Shown: positions 50,252 to 58,378 of the stretch, piece after piece
Position numbering within the stretch: position 1 is the first letter of the stretch
Layout: each line of letters opens with the position of its first letter
Source: Candidatus Baltobacteraceae bacterium
Lineage (GTDB): Bacteria > Vulcanimicrobiota > Vulcanimicrobiia > Vulcanimicrobiales > Vulcanimicrobiaceae
DNA: 64,000 nt
Reading direction: 5' to 3'
Assembly (NCBI GenBank): GCA_036559195.1
Contig: DATBTN010000057.1
Coordinates: 62,001 to 126,000 of the forward strand
Position numbers and translations under genes: made by a program
Notes under the pieces: model-generated
Databases searched by the model: none
Seen by the model: the letters and a program-made list of their open reading frames with translations, nothing else
Told to the model about the DNA's origin: nothing

Positions 50252-50677
50252 ATGGCACAGCAGAAGACGTACTCCAAGGTTCAGGCCGCGGTCGGCTTCG
50301 CAGCCGACCCGGGCGGCTACGGTGTAGCCTACGCCCGGCTGAAGGGCGGCCGAGGCGAGCGGCTCGTTCGCGTCCCGTTTCGGGTCACGCGCTTTCCGGC
50401 ACTTTTGGATCGAGAGGTCGGGTACGCCGCACTTACGGCGGTTGCCGCGCATCTGCGCGAACGCGGGGTTGCCGCAATCGAGATCGCCGTGGACGACGCG
50501 CATCTCGCGACCGATCTGCGCGAGCGTCGCGAGCTGCCCCAAGCCCTCTCGCTCGCCTACGTTCGTTTGGGCTGCACGCTCAATCAATTTCGCGACTATT
50601 CGGTCGTCGACGGCGCTGGGACCGGCGATCTGACGGCCCGAGCGCGCGCAGAAGTGGCGATGCACGTCGCAGCCTAA
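50252..50677 (+). CDS. SOS-controlled hypothetical protein (RNase H-like fold?)
   Basis: A 141-residue protein from the ATG at 50252, 16 nt after the -10 box, leaving an almost leaderless transcript; the longer frame runs through the promoter. The pattern of strands and helices (VQAAVGFAADPGGYGVAYARLKG; VGYAALTAVAAHLRERGVAAIEIAVDDAHLATDLRERRELPQALSLAYVRLGCTLNQF; YSVVDG) is reminiscent of an RNase H-like domain, but the catalytic acidic set is not clearly present. I do not recognise the family. Position under a LexA box and before a DNA glycosylase suggests a part in the DNA-damage response. Confidence 0.7.
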   Translation: MAQQKTYSKVQAAVGFAADPGGYGVAYARLKGGRGERLVRVPFRVTRFPALLDREVGYAALTAVAAHLRERGVAAIEIAVDDAHLATDLRERRELPQALSLAYVRLGCTLNQFRDYSVVDGAGTGDLTARARAEVAMHVAA

Positions 50678-50717
50678 GCTGCAACGGATCGCACCCGGCG
50701 AGCTTCCCATCGGAACG

Positions 50718-51269
50718 ATGCGACTCGCCAAAGCGCTCATCGGCTGCGTGCTCGTCCGAGACTGCCCGGACGGGCGCGCGGCTGGGCGCATCGTCGAAGC
50801 CGAAGCCTACACCCCGCTCGACCCGGCATCGCATACCTACCGCGGGAAAACGGCACGCAACGCGACGATGTTCGGTCTCCCGTTCCGGGCCTACGTCTAC
50901 CGCATCTATGGAACGTCGTTTTGTTTGAACGTCACGAGCGAGGCTGAAGGGGTCGGCGCCGCGGTGCTCTTGCGCGCGCTCGAACCGCTCGAAGGCCTAC
51001 GTTTGATGGAAACGCGACGCCGAACGGCGCGAGTCCGCGATCTGTGCCGGGGGCCGGGCCGGCTTTGCGAAGCGCTGGCAATCGACCGGGGATGCGACGG
51101 AGTCGATCTGTTGGAAGATGGGAGCCTCTGGATCGCGCGCGGGCCGCGCCTGCCGGGAGCCGTCGGCGTTAGCGCCCGTATCGGCCTGACCAAGGCGGCC
51201 GAGCGGCTCCGACGCTTCTACGAGGCCGAGAGCCCGTTCGTGAGCGGCCCACGATCGTTATCGCCGTGA
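50718..51269 (+). CDS. DNA-3-methyladenine glycosylase (AAG/MPG family)
   Basis: A monofunctional base-excision enzyme that removes alkylated purines. Family motifs: GRIVEAEAYTPLDPASHTYRGKTARNATMFG with the catalytic Glu, VYRIYGTSFCLNVTSEAEG, LLRALEPLEG, and LCRGPGRLCEALAIDRGCDG. 183 residues from ATG 50718; the family usually has ~12 more N-terminal residues, and the frame stays open upstream (ATCGCACCCGGCGAG...) to a CTG at 50679, so the real start may be non-ATG and further upstream. Second gene of the SOS unit. Confidence 0.9.
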   Translation: MRLAKALIGCVLVRDCPDGRAAGRIVEAEAYTPLDPASHTYRGKTARNATMFGLPFRAYVYRIYGTSFCLNVTSEAEGVGAAVLLRALEPLEGLRLMETRRRTARVRDLCRGPGRLCEALAIDRGCDGVDLLEDGSLWIARGPRLPGAVGVSARIGLTKAAERLRRFYEAESPFVSGPRSLSP

Positions 51270-51272
51270 GCC

Positions 51273-51302
51273 TTGATGCCGCCACCGTGCCTGTGTTATA
51301 GT
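51273..51302 (+). promoter_or_regulatory. Probable rho promoter
   Basis: TTGATG (51273-51278) and TATAGT (51297-51302) with an 18-nt spacer lie just after the glycosylase stop. A start near 51309 falls at the foot of a strong hairpin (CGTCGCG...CGCGACG, 51308-51345, with inner AGTCTT/AAGACT). The remaining ~240 nt before the rho ATG are a long leader, in keeping with the autoregulation of rho by attenuation known in other bacteria. Confidence 0.45.
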
Positions 51303-51588
51303 TTGTTCGTCGCGAAGGCAGTCTTTCCAAAAGACTTCCGCGACGCATGACATCCCCAAACGCCTACGTCTCACATAAACTACAGGCAGCCCCGCCGGTA
51401 CGTTTTGCATAACCTGACGTACGCGACTCTACGAGAGAGACAGTCAGCTGCAACTCGATAATCGTCCCAACAATGGCCCCAACGGTGGCGGTGGCCGCCG
51501 TCGCCGCTCACGCCGGCATCGCAATTTTCCGAACCCGCAACAGCATCACAACGAGCAGTTCCCGCAGGCAGAGGCCGCCGGTCCGCCG

Positions 51589-52878
51589 ATGTTGACGGCG
51601 GCGCAGCTCGGCGAAAAAACCAAAGCGGAGCTTAACGAGCTCGCCAAAGAGTTCGAGATCCCGACGCCGCTCAAACTGAAGAAGGATGAGCTGATTCCGC
51701 GGATCCTCGAGGTGCAGTCGGCGCGCTCGGGCCTCGAGATCGCCAACGGCGTGCTCGACATCCTCCCCGAAGGCTACGGCTTCTTGCGCCGCGACGGCTA
51801 CGTGATCGGCGACGACGACATCTACGTCAGCCAATCGCAGATCCGCCGCTTCGAACTGCGGCGCGGCGATCTGGTCGAGGGGCAAGTTCGCCGCCCCAAA
51901 GAGAGCGAAAAATACTACGGCCTCATTCGGGTCGATCAGATCAACGGATACGATCCCGAGGCGATCAAGGGTCGTAGCTTCTTTGAAAAAGGAACGCCGA
52001 TCTATCCGCAGGAGCGCTTCAAGCTCGAAGTGCGTTCCACGCAGCTCTCGACGCGCCTCATCGATCTCTTTTGCCCCATCGGTAAGGGCCAGCGCGCGCT
52101 GATCGTCGCGCCGCCGAAAGCCGGCAAGACGACGCTGCTCAAGAATATCGCGAATGCGATTTCGATCAACCATCCCGAAGCACACATCATCGCGCTGCTC
52201 GTCGACGAGCGGCCCGAAGAAGTCACCGACATGCAGCGCACGATCGACGGCGAAGTCGTCGCCTCGACCTTTGACGAGCATCCCGAGAATCACACGGCGG
52301 TCTCGGAGCTAGCGATGGAACGCGCGAAGCGACTCGTCGAACATGGCAAGGACGTCGTGATCCTGCTCGACTCGATCACGCGTTTGGCTCGTGCGTACAA
52401 TCAAGTGATTCCAAATTCGGGGCGTACGCTTTCGGGCGGCCTCGACACGGCCTCGCTTCATAAGCCGAAACGGTTCTTCGGCGCGGCCCGCAAGATCGAA
52501 GAAGGCGGCTCGCTCACGATCATCGCCACGGCGCTCATCGAGACCGGCTCCAAGATGGACGACATCATCTTCGAAGAGTTCAAAGGCACCGGCAACATGG
52601 AACTCAATCTCACGCGTAAGCTCGCCGAGTCGCGCGTATTCCCGGCCGTGGACATCAAGCGCTCGGGCACGCGTCACGAAGAGCTGTTGCTCAGCGAGAT
52701 CGAGATGCGCAAGATCTGGATGCTGCGTCGCGCCACGAGCGTTCTCAACACCGGCGACATCACCGAGATCATCCTCGACAAGATGGCCCAGACGCGCACG
52801 AACGACGAGTTCCTGCAGTCGGTCACCAAAGAAGCGCTCTCGATGTCACGCGGCTACGACGACAACAACAAACGATAA
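51589..52878 (+). CDS. rho: Transcription termination factor Rho (possible N-terminal extension)
   Basis: Hexameric RNA-dependent ATPase that ends transcription. From the ATG at 51589: Rho N-terminal domain ([37 protein letters not shown]), RNA-binding OB fold ([33 protein letters not shown]), Walker [14 protein letters not shown], Walker B region [18 protein letters not shown], and the R/Q loops, 429 residues. The frame is open upstream for 57 codons back to a TGA at 51415 and encodes an Asn/Gly/Arg-rich stretch (LDNRPNNGPNGGGGRRRRSRR...) with coding-like GC3; it holds no ATG, GTG or TTG, so a CTG at 51448 is the candidate for a longer protein. Confidence 0.95.
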   Translation: MLTAAQLGEKTKAELNELAKEFEIPTPLKLKKDELIPRILEVQSARSGLEIANGVLDILPEGYGFLRRDGYVIGDDDIYVSQSQIRRFELRRGDLVEGQVRRPKESEKYYGLIRVDQINGYDPEAIKGRSFFEKGTPIYPQERFKLEVRSTQLSTRLIDLFCPIGKGQRALIVAPPKAGKTTLLKNIANAISINHPEAHIIALLVDERPEEVTDMQRTIDGEVVASTFDEHPENHTAVSELAMERAKRLVEHGKDVVILLDSITRLARAYNQVIPNSGRTLSGGLDTASLHKPKRFFGAARKIEEGGSLTIIATALIETGSKMDDIIFEEFKGTGNMELNLTRKLAESRVFPAVDIKRSGTRHEELLLSEIEMRKIWMLRRATSVLNTGDITEIILDKMAQTRTNDEFLQSVTKEALSMSRGYDDNNKR

Positions 52879-52904
52879 CCCGAACGCAACAAAGCGCTCA
52901 TGCT

Positions 52905-53460
52905 TCGACAAGCTCATGCTTCGACAAGCTCAGCATGACAAATGGCAACGACGCCCCTCTTGTCATCCTGAGCTTGTCGAAGGACGCCGCGCCAAACACC
53001 CCAATGCTCGACAACCTCATACGTCGACAAGCTCCGCATGACAATGGCCACAACAACAGCCCCCTCTTGTCATCCTGAGCTTGTCGAAGGACGCCGCGCC
53101 GAACACCCCAATGCTTCGACAACCTCATACGTCGACAAGCTCCGCATGACAATGGCCACAACAACAGCCCCTCTTGTCATCCTGAGCTTGTCGAAGGACG
53201 CCGCGCCGAACACCCCAATGTTTCGACAACCTCGTACTTCGACAAGCTCAGCATGACAAAATGGCAGCAGCGACCCCCCTGTTGTCATCCTGAGCTTGTC
53301 GAAGGACGCCGCGCCAAACACCCCAATGTTTCGACAACCTCATACTTCGACAAGCTCAGCATGACAAATGGCAACGACGCCCCTGTTGTCATCCTGAGCT
53401 TGTCGAAGGACGCCGCGCCAAACACCCAATGCTTCGACAAGCTCCGCATGACAATGGCAC
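52905..53460. repeat. Tandem array of ~107-bp dyad repeats
   Basis: The 619-bp gap between rho and the pseudouridine synthase holds five tandem units; successive TTGTCATCCTGAGCTTGTC cores begin at 52960, 53067, 53174, 53282 and 53386 (periods 107, 107, 108, 104). Each unit runs core, GAAGGACGCCGCGCC, AACACCCCAATG, TTCGACAACCTCATAC, TTCGACAAGCTCAGCATGAC and a short variable spacer, so each has inverted arms. Units differ by a few bases. No separate gene is supported; frames across it give the low-complexity repeat peptides typical of this family. It is too long-period and dyad-rich to be a CRISPR. Confidence 0.9.
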
Positions 53461-53497
53461 CAGGCGCGCGCTCTTTTGTTTTTTTGTGATTTGAATT

Positions 53498-54265
53498 ATG
53501 CCGGCAAACGATAAGATTCGTCTTCAGAAATTTCTGGCGCATGCGGGCGTCGCGTCGCGGCGTGCGGCTGAGGAATTGATCGCCCGCGGGAAGGTGCGCG
53601 TCAACGGGAAGATCGTTCGCGAACTCGGCACGAGCGTCGGACCTGAGGATCGCGTCGACGTGAGCGGCACGCCCGTGGCACTGCAAACCGAGGCCACGTA
53701 TTTGGTGCTCAACAAGCCGTTCGGCGTGATGACGACGATGTACGATCCGCAGGGACGCCGCACCGTCGCCGATCTCATTCCTAAGGGCGTCCCGCGAGTC
53801 GTTCCGGTTGGTAGACTCGATTACGATACGGGCGGCGTGCTGTTGCTCACCAACGACGGCGAACTCGCCAACGTCTTGACCCATCCGCGCTTCGGCGTCG
53901 AGAAGCTGTACCGGGCGATCATTCAAGGACGTTTGCTTCCCGACGAGGTGGCGCGACTTCAGAGCGGCGTGCTCCTCGACGACTCGCGAGCCGCCGGCGC
54001 GCTCTTGCGCGTGGTTGCGGCCCGGCGCGAGACCTCGGTCGTCGATATCACCGTGCACGAGGGCAAGAACCGTCAGGTGCGGCGCATGTTCGAAGCCGTG
54101 GGTCACGAGGTGATCTCGCTGACCCGCCTGCACTTCGGGCCGATCAAACTCGGCGATCTCGCTCCCGGCGACACACGCCCGCTGCTGCCGCGTGAACTCT
54201 CGGCACTTCGGACCCTCGGCGACGCCGCGCGGCGGCCGCGAACGTCGCAGGCCCCGCCGGCGTAA
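53498..54265 (+). CDS. Pseudouridine synthase RluB/RsuA family
   Basis: A 255-residue RNA-modifying enzyme: N-terminal S4 domain (IRLQKFLAHAGVASRRAAEELIARGKVRVNGKIV) and catalytic domain with the Asp motif VGRLDYDTGGVLLLTNDGELA, YRAIIQGRL, and HEGKNRQVRRMFEAVGHEVISLTRLHFGP. It most likely makes Psi2605 of 23S rRNA (RluB); the paralogues RluE/F or RsuA cannot be excluded. ATG start 37 nt after the repeat array. Confidence 0.92.
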   Translation: MPANDKIRLQKFLAHAGVASRRAAEELIARGKVRVNGKIVRELGTSVGPEDRVDVSGTPVALQTEATYLVLNKPFGVMTTMYDPQGRRTVADLIPKGVPRVVPVGRLDYDTGGVLLLTNDGELANVLTHPRFGVEKLYRAIIQGRLLPDEVARLQSGVLLDDSRAAGALLRVVAARRETSVVDITVHEGKNRQVRRMFEAVGHEVISLTRLHFGPIKLGDLAPGDTRPLLPRELSALRTLGDAARRPRTSQAPPA

Positions 54266-54286
54266 TCTGCTACGATAGGCTCTACC

Positions 54287-55150
54287 GTGGAACGACTCAC
54301 CGCTCTCACCGATGCCCATAAGCTGGTTCGCCGCGACGCGCGAGCGGTGCCTTCGAGCGTACGCTTGCCCAACGGCGCGACCTTCGGCGGCGATCGTCTT
54401 GCGATCTGCGCCGGTCCGTGCAGCGTCGAATCCTTCGAACAGATCGAAGCGACCGCCAAAGCGGTCGCCGCGCTCGGTGCGAACGTGTTGCGTGGCGGCG
54501 CGTTCAAACCCCGTACGTCGCCGTACGCATTCCAGGGGCTCGGCAAAGACGGACTCGCGTTGATGCGCGCCGCCGCCGATCGCAACGGGCTAGCGGTGGT
54601 CACCGAGGTGCTCGATCCGCGCGACGTCGAGCTGGTGGCGGGCTATGCCGACATGCTGCAGATCGGCGCGCGCAACATGCAAAACTTCAGCTTGCTTCGC
54701 GAAGTGGGCGAGAGCGGGCGGCCGGTGCTGCTCAAACGCGGACTCTCGGCGACCGTGGACGAGTGGCTCATGGCGGCCGAATATCTGCTGCTAGCGGGTA
54801 ACGATCGGGTCGTCATGTGCGAGCGCGGCGTGCGCTCGTTCGACTCGGCAACGCGCAACGTCCTAGACTTGGCCGTCGTGCCGCTGCTGCGCGCACTCAC
54901 GCATCTGCCCGTGGTGGTCGATCCGTCCCATGGAACCGGCATCGCGCGTCTGGTGGCGCCCATGGCGCTCGCCGCCGTTGCGGCCGGCGCCGACGGGCTG
55001 GTGGTGGAAGTCCATCCGGATCCCGCGAACGCCGCCTCGGACGGGCCTCAATCGCTGACCTTCCAGGAATTCGGGACGCTGATGGCCGACCTTCCGGCGA
55101 TCGCCCAAGCGGTCGGACGGCGGCTTCCGGTCGCCTCGCTTGCCGTCTAA
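54287..55150 (+). CDS. 3-deoxy-7-phosphoheptulonate (DAHP) synthase, KDOPS-like type
   Basis: The first enzyme of the shikimate pathway, condensing PEP and erythrose 4-phosphate. 287 residues: ICAGPCSVESFEQIEATAKAVAALGANVLRGGAFKPRTSPYAFQGLG (PEP and metal site), MLQIGARNMQNFSLLREVG, LLKRGLSAT, VVVDPSHGTG and EVHPDPANAASDGPQSL. It resembles the AroA/AroF type of Thermotoga and Bacillus but lacks both the N-terminal ferredoxin-like and the chorismate mutase regulatory domains, so feedback control would be absent or separate. GTG start at 54287. Confidence 0.92.
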   Translation: MERLTALTDAHKLVRRDARAVPSSVRLPNGATFGGDRLAICAGPCSVESFEQIEATAKAVAALGANVLRGGAFKPRTSPYAFQGLGKDGLALMRAAADRNGLAVVTEVLDPRDVELVAGYADMLQIGARNMQNFSLLREVGESGRPVLLKRGLSATVDEWLMAAEYLLLAGNDRVVMCERGVRSFDSATRNVLDLAVVPLLRALTHLPVVVDPSHGTGIARLVAPMALAAVAAGADGLVVEVHPDPANAASDGPQSLTFQEFGTLMADLPAIAQAVGRRLPVASLAV

Positions 55151-55181
55151 CCAAAACAAGTAACTCCCCGCTGCTGCCGCG

Positions 55182-55199
55182 AACGGGACTAATCCCGTT
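55182..55199 (+). terminator. Hairpin after the DAHP synthase gene
   Basis: AACGGGA (55182-55188) pairs with TCCCGTT (55193-55199) around CTAA, 32 nt after the stop. It is followed by only TCAAG, so it is a weak intrinsic terminator or could block 3' exonucleases. Two smaller hairpins (TCGGT/ACCGA; AACCG/CGGTT) and a T-rich/A-rich dyad follow before the next gene, giving a structured leader there. Confidence 0.4.
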
Positions 55200-55302
55200 T
55201 CAAGTACGTTTATCGGTGGTACAACCGAGGCGCTCGAACCGTCCGGTTACCGCCTTCTTTTTTCCTAAAAAAAGAACCACCGCAAGAGGTAGCAATTACA
55301 CG

Positions 55303-56640
55303 ATGAATCACGTCACACGATTGGCCGCCGCGGCCAGCGCGTTCGCTTTCGCCGCCGCGCTCGCCGTGCCGGCTTCGGCGCAGTACGCCAACCAGTACAC
55401 GCCGCCGAAGTTGCTTAGCACCGGGAGCACCTCGCACGGCATCGCCGGCTCGGGCACCGTAGTCGTTCAGGTCCAGGTCAACGCCGACGGCAGCCACAAG
55501 GTGATCCGCGTGCTGCATTCCACCAATTCGGGCGATAACGCCGCCGCGATGGATATTGCAAGCCATTCGACGTACCGCGTGGGTACCCGCGGCAAGGCGA
55601 AAGTGACGGCGTTTTACGACTTTACGCTGCGCTTTAAGGGAAAATCGGTCGCGTCGAGCGATAGCGGCTCGTCGGGCTCGGGCCCGACGGTGCAGATCGC
55701 GCGGATGATTCGCGCCGGCAACTATGCGGGAGCGAAGGCGCAAGCGACGTCGTACCTGGCAACCAATCCAAGCGACGCCATCGCCGCTCAGGAACTGGGC
55801 ACCGCCGAATACTTCCTCAACGACTATGCTTCGTCGGCGGCGGCATTTGCCAAGGCCAGCTCGATCCGGTCGGAATACAAAGGCGTCGCGGCGCATGCCT
55901 ACGCGGCAGCGGCGGTCGCCCTGCAGCAGAGCAACCCCGCGCAAGCGCTCGCCTATGCGAAGTCGGCTGCGGCCCTCGAGGCCAGCGCCAACTCGTACTA
56001 CGCCCTGGGGTCGGCCGAACTTGCCGGCAAAAACTATCCGGCAGCGGTAGCCGATTTAAAGAAGGCTCGCGACCTCGCATTCGCCGATCGCAAGACCGAC
56101 ACGAAAGCGAAAGTCAATCTCGATGCGGCGCTGCTGACCGCGTACGTTGATAACAACGATCAGACCGCCGCCAAGGCCACCGCCGCCGAGATCAAGCGGC
56201 TCGATCCAACGTCAACGATCGCCGACCGGATGGAGGGCAACTCCGAGCTAGCCGCGGCGCAGGCCGCCGCTAAAGCCGGGAACCACGATCAAGCGGTAAC
56301 GCTGTACGAAGGCATCGCGCAGAAGACGAGCGACCGCCAGGTGCAAGTCACAGCCTATACCTCCGCCGCGTTTGAAGAGAGCCTGGCGACCAAGCCCGAT
56401 TACGCAAAGATGAAGAGCCTCGCCGATAAAGCGGTGGCGCTGAGTCCGAACGATCCGCAAGTGAATTTTGCGGAAGGGGTCGCACTCGCCGGTCAATACA
56501 TCACCGGCGGCAACAAAGACGCGAATCTCAAGGCCCAGGCTATGACGACGCTCAACAAGGCGGATTCGCTTGCAAAGGCGGCGGGGAGCACGGCGCTCGC
56601 ACTCAACATCGAGAACTTCATTAAGAACACGTTCAAATAA
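55303..56640 (+). CDS. Exported protein: TonB C-terminal-like domain plus TPR array
   Basis: A 445-residue protein from the ATG at 55303 with AAGAGGT upstream; the long frame before it is shadow of the DAHP synthase gene. Signal peptide LAAAASAFAFAAALAVPASA, then a TonB-C-like domain (SGTVVVQVQVNADGSHKVIRVLHSTNSGDNAAAMDIASHSTYRVGTRG; ~45-110), a Ser/Gly linker, and TPR-like repeats (IAAQELGTAEYFLNDYASSAAAFAKAS; ANSYYALGSAELAGKNYPAAVADLKKARDLA). It lies directly before exbB, so it probably belongs to the same envelope system as a periplasmic adaptor; it has no membrane anchor of its own. Confidence 0.8.
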   Translation: MNHVTRLAAAASAFAFAAALAVPASAQYANQYTPPKLLSTGSTSHGIAGSGTVVVQVQVNADGSHKVIRVLHSTNSGDNAAAMDIASHSTYRVGTRGKAKVTAFYDFTLRFKGKSVASSDSGSSGSGPTVQIARMIRAGNYAGAKAQATSYLATNPSDAIAAQELGTAEYFLNDYASSAAAFAKASSIRSEYKGVAAHAYAAAAVALQQSNPAQALAYAKSAAALEASANSYYALGSAELAGKNYPAAVADLKKARDLAFADRKTDTKAKVNLDAALLTAYVDNNDQTAAKATAAEIKRLDPTSTIADRMEGNSELAAAQAAAKAGNHDQAVTLYEGIAQKTSDRQVQVTAYTSAAFEESLATKPDYAKMKSLADKAVALSPNDPQVNFAEGVALAGQYITGGNKDANLKAQAMTTLNKADSLAKAAGSTALALNIENFIKNTFK

Positions 56641-56730
56641 TCGAGAACACGTTCAAACTGGATAGAAACCCGCACGATTTTCTACCAGGACTTTCCGTGG
56701 AGGTGGGCCAAAAGACGGCCTTCACGGGAC

Positions 56731-56745
56731 GGGGGGCTTCCCCCC
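56731..56745 (+). other. Perfect G6/C6 hairpin in the leader of exbB
   Basis: GGGGGG-CTT-CCCCCC lies 68 nt before the exbB GTG and is followed by ATAGTTTCTTACTG, so it is not a clean terminator. The 11-mer GGGGGGCTTCC also occurs in the 48.7-49.1 kb gap. It may limit read-through from the TPR gene or act in the leader. Nearby, AGAACACGTTCAAA is duplicated across the TPR stop codon (56621-56657). Confidence 0.35.
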
Positions 56746-56812
56746 ATAGTTTCTTACTGTCCAACCAAGCTAATGCACAGCGTTCCCGTCAACGGGAGGG
56801 GTCGAAAGAATA

Positions 56813-57508
56813 GTGGGAGTTTTCAGCGGTTTCATTTCACTGATGGACAAGGGCGGCTTTGCCATGTACCTCTTGCTCATCTGCTCGATCGTCGCAATCG
56901 CGATCGTGATCGAGCGCCTCGTGTTCTTCTCAACGCAACATGGCGACACGAAGGGCCTCCTTCGCCAGCTCGGTCAACGCATCGCTGCCGACGACGTGGA
57001 CGGCGCCATCAAGGTTTGCCGTCAAAACAAAGGCATGCTGCCGCGGATCCTCGAGTTCGGTCTTCTTCGTGGTGAGAAGAATCGCGCCGACATCACCGAC
57101 GCGCTCTCGATCGCTCTTATGGAGCATCTCAACGCCCTCGAGCGCAACCTCGGCGTTATCGGTACGATCGCGGTTATCGCCCCGTTCGTCGGGCTCTCCG
57201 GTACCGTGCTCGGTATTATCAAGGCCTTCAACGATATCGCCCTCAAGGGCAACTCGTCTCCGGCCGTCGTGGCCGCGGGCGTTTCGGAAGCGTTGATCAC
57301 GACCTTCGCCGGCCTGATCGTCGCCATCGTTTCGGTTATTTTCTTCAACTATTTCAAGACGCGCATCAAAGCGTACAACCAAGAGATGATCGTTGCGGCG
57401 AATCAACTCGCCGAGATGCTGCACTTCCACAACACGGGCGCGCCGATTCCGACCGAGCTCTATCAGCCCGTCGGTACCAAAGCAGCTTCTGCACCGGCTG
57501 CGAAGTAA
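56813..57508 (+). CDS. exbB: ExbB/TolQ-family proton channel protein
   Basis: A 231-residue inner-membrane protein with three helices (FAMYLLLICSIVAIAIVIERLVFF; LGVIGTIAVIAPFVGLSGTVLGIIKAFNDI; EALITTFAGLIVAIVSVIFFNYF), the MotA/TolQ/ExbB pattern. With ExbD it forms the proton-driven motor that energises TonB. GTG start at 56813 after GGGAGGG. It is followed after 20 nt by two exbD genes. Confidence 0.92.
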   Translation: MGVFSGFISLMDKGGFAMYLLLICSIVAIAIVIERLVFFSTQHGDTKGLLRQLGQRIAADDVDGAIKVCRQNKGMLPRILEFGLLRGEKNRADITDALSIALMEHLNALERNLGVIGTIAVIAPFVGLSGTVLGIIKAFNDIALKGNSSPAVVAAGVSEALITTFAGLIVAIVSVIFFNYFKTRIKAYNQEMIVAANQLAEMLHFHNTGAPIPTELYQPVGTKAASAPAAK

Positions 57509-57528
57509 AGCAGCAGTAGGAGAAGTCC

Positions 57529-57942
57529 GTGAGTCTCCTGTCGTCGCAGCAAGACCAAGAGGTCATGGCAGAGATCAACATCACGCCGTTCACCGACGTG
57601 TTGCTGGTATTGCTCATTATCTTCATCATCCTCGCAGCGATTCAAACGCCGCCCGGATTCGAAAAAGAGCTGCCGAACAACAATAACAACCCGAATACCA
57701 TTCAGCCGAAGAACAAGACCGACATCGAGGTCGACGTCAACAATCGCGGCAAGATTCTGGTCGATGGCGTGGTGGCCGATCAGCAGAGCGTGTATAGCGT
57801 CATGGCTCAAGCGAAGGCCAAAAAAGGCAATAAGCACGTTTCTATCGTTGCCGATGCGAAGGCGCCGTACGGAATCATCATTCGGGTCCTCGATGCTGCG
57901 AAACAAGCCGGGCTCGACGATGTCGGGTTCGTCACGTCATAA
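57529..57942 (+). CDS. exbD: ExbD/TolR-family protein (copy 1)
   Basis: A 137-residue protein with a short cytoplasmic N-terminus, one helix (FTDVLLVLLIIFIILAAI) carrying the essential Asp of TM segment (PFTDVLL), and a periplasmic domain (DIEVDVNNRGKILVDGVVADQQSVYSVMAQAKAKKG). It supplies the proton-carrying Asp of the ExbBD motor. GTG start 20 nt after exbB. The Asn-rich PNNNNNPN insertion after the helix is unusual for the family. Confidence 0.9.
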   Translation: MSLLSSQQDQEVMAEINITPFTDVLLVLLIIFIILAAIQTPPGFEKELPNNNNNPNTIQPKNKTDIEVDVNNRGKILVDGVVADQQSVYSVMAQAKAKKGNKHVSIVADAKAPYGIIIRVLDAAKQAGLDDVGFVTS

Positions 57943-57961
57943 GGTGGAGGTTCAGTAACTC

Positions 57962-58375
57962 GTGGCCGTTTCAACCGGTCAAGGCGAAGAAGAGGTCATG
58001 TCGACCATCAATATCACGCCCTTCACGGACGTGCTGCTGGTCCTGCTGATCATCTTCATCATCCTTGCCTCAGTTACGAAAGAGCCGAAACTTCCGCTGG
58101 CATATAACCGCGAGAAGGTTCAGCCGTCGCAGATCGTCGTGATCATCGATGCCAAGGACAACATTCAAATTGGCTCGACGTTGGTAACTATCCAACAGGC
58201 GAAGGACACGTTCCAATCGCTTCAGGATAATACCGGCCATAAGTTTAGGAGCGTCATCATTAAAGCCGATCCGGCCGCCAACTACGGCACGGTTCTTCAG
58301 GTGATGGACGCGGCGAAGTCAACGGACCTCATCGACTTCGGCTTGGCGAACAAAATCGAGGGAAGCAAGACCTAA
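57962..58375 (+). CDS. exbD: ExbD/TolR-family protein (copy 2)
   Basis: A second 137-residue ExbD whose N-terminal half is almost identical to copy 1 (EEVMSTINITPFTDVLLVLLIIFIILASV), while the periplasmic domain differs (PKLPLAYNREKVQPSQIVVIIDAKDNIQIGSTLVTIQQAKDTF). Paired ExbDs probably form a heteromeric centre within the ExbB pentamer. GTG start, 3 nt before tonB. Confidence 0.9.
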   Translation: MAVSTGQGEEEVMSTINITPFTDVLLVLLIIFIILASVTKEPKLPLAYNREKVQPSQIVVIIDAKDNIQIGSTLVTIQQAKDTFQSLQDNTGHKFRSVIIKADPAANYGTVLQVMDAAKSTDLIDFGLANKIEGSKT

Positions 58376-58378
58376 ACG

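Noticed and set aside
52898-53489. Overlapping frames and a possible CRISPR in the repeat array
   Set aside because: The 107-bp units contain inverted arms and no unique spacers; the peptides are low-complexity translations of the repeat.
56621-56657. Duplicated GAACACGTTC as LexA boxes
   Set aside because: The half-sites are separated by 2 nt, not the 4 nt of a LexA box, and lie at a gene end.
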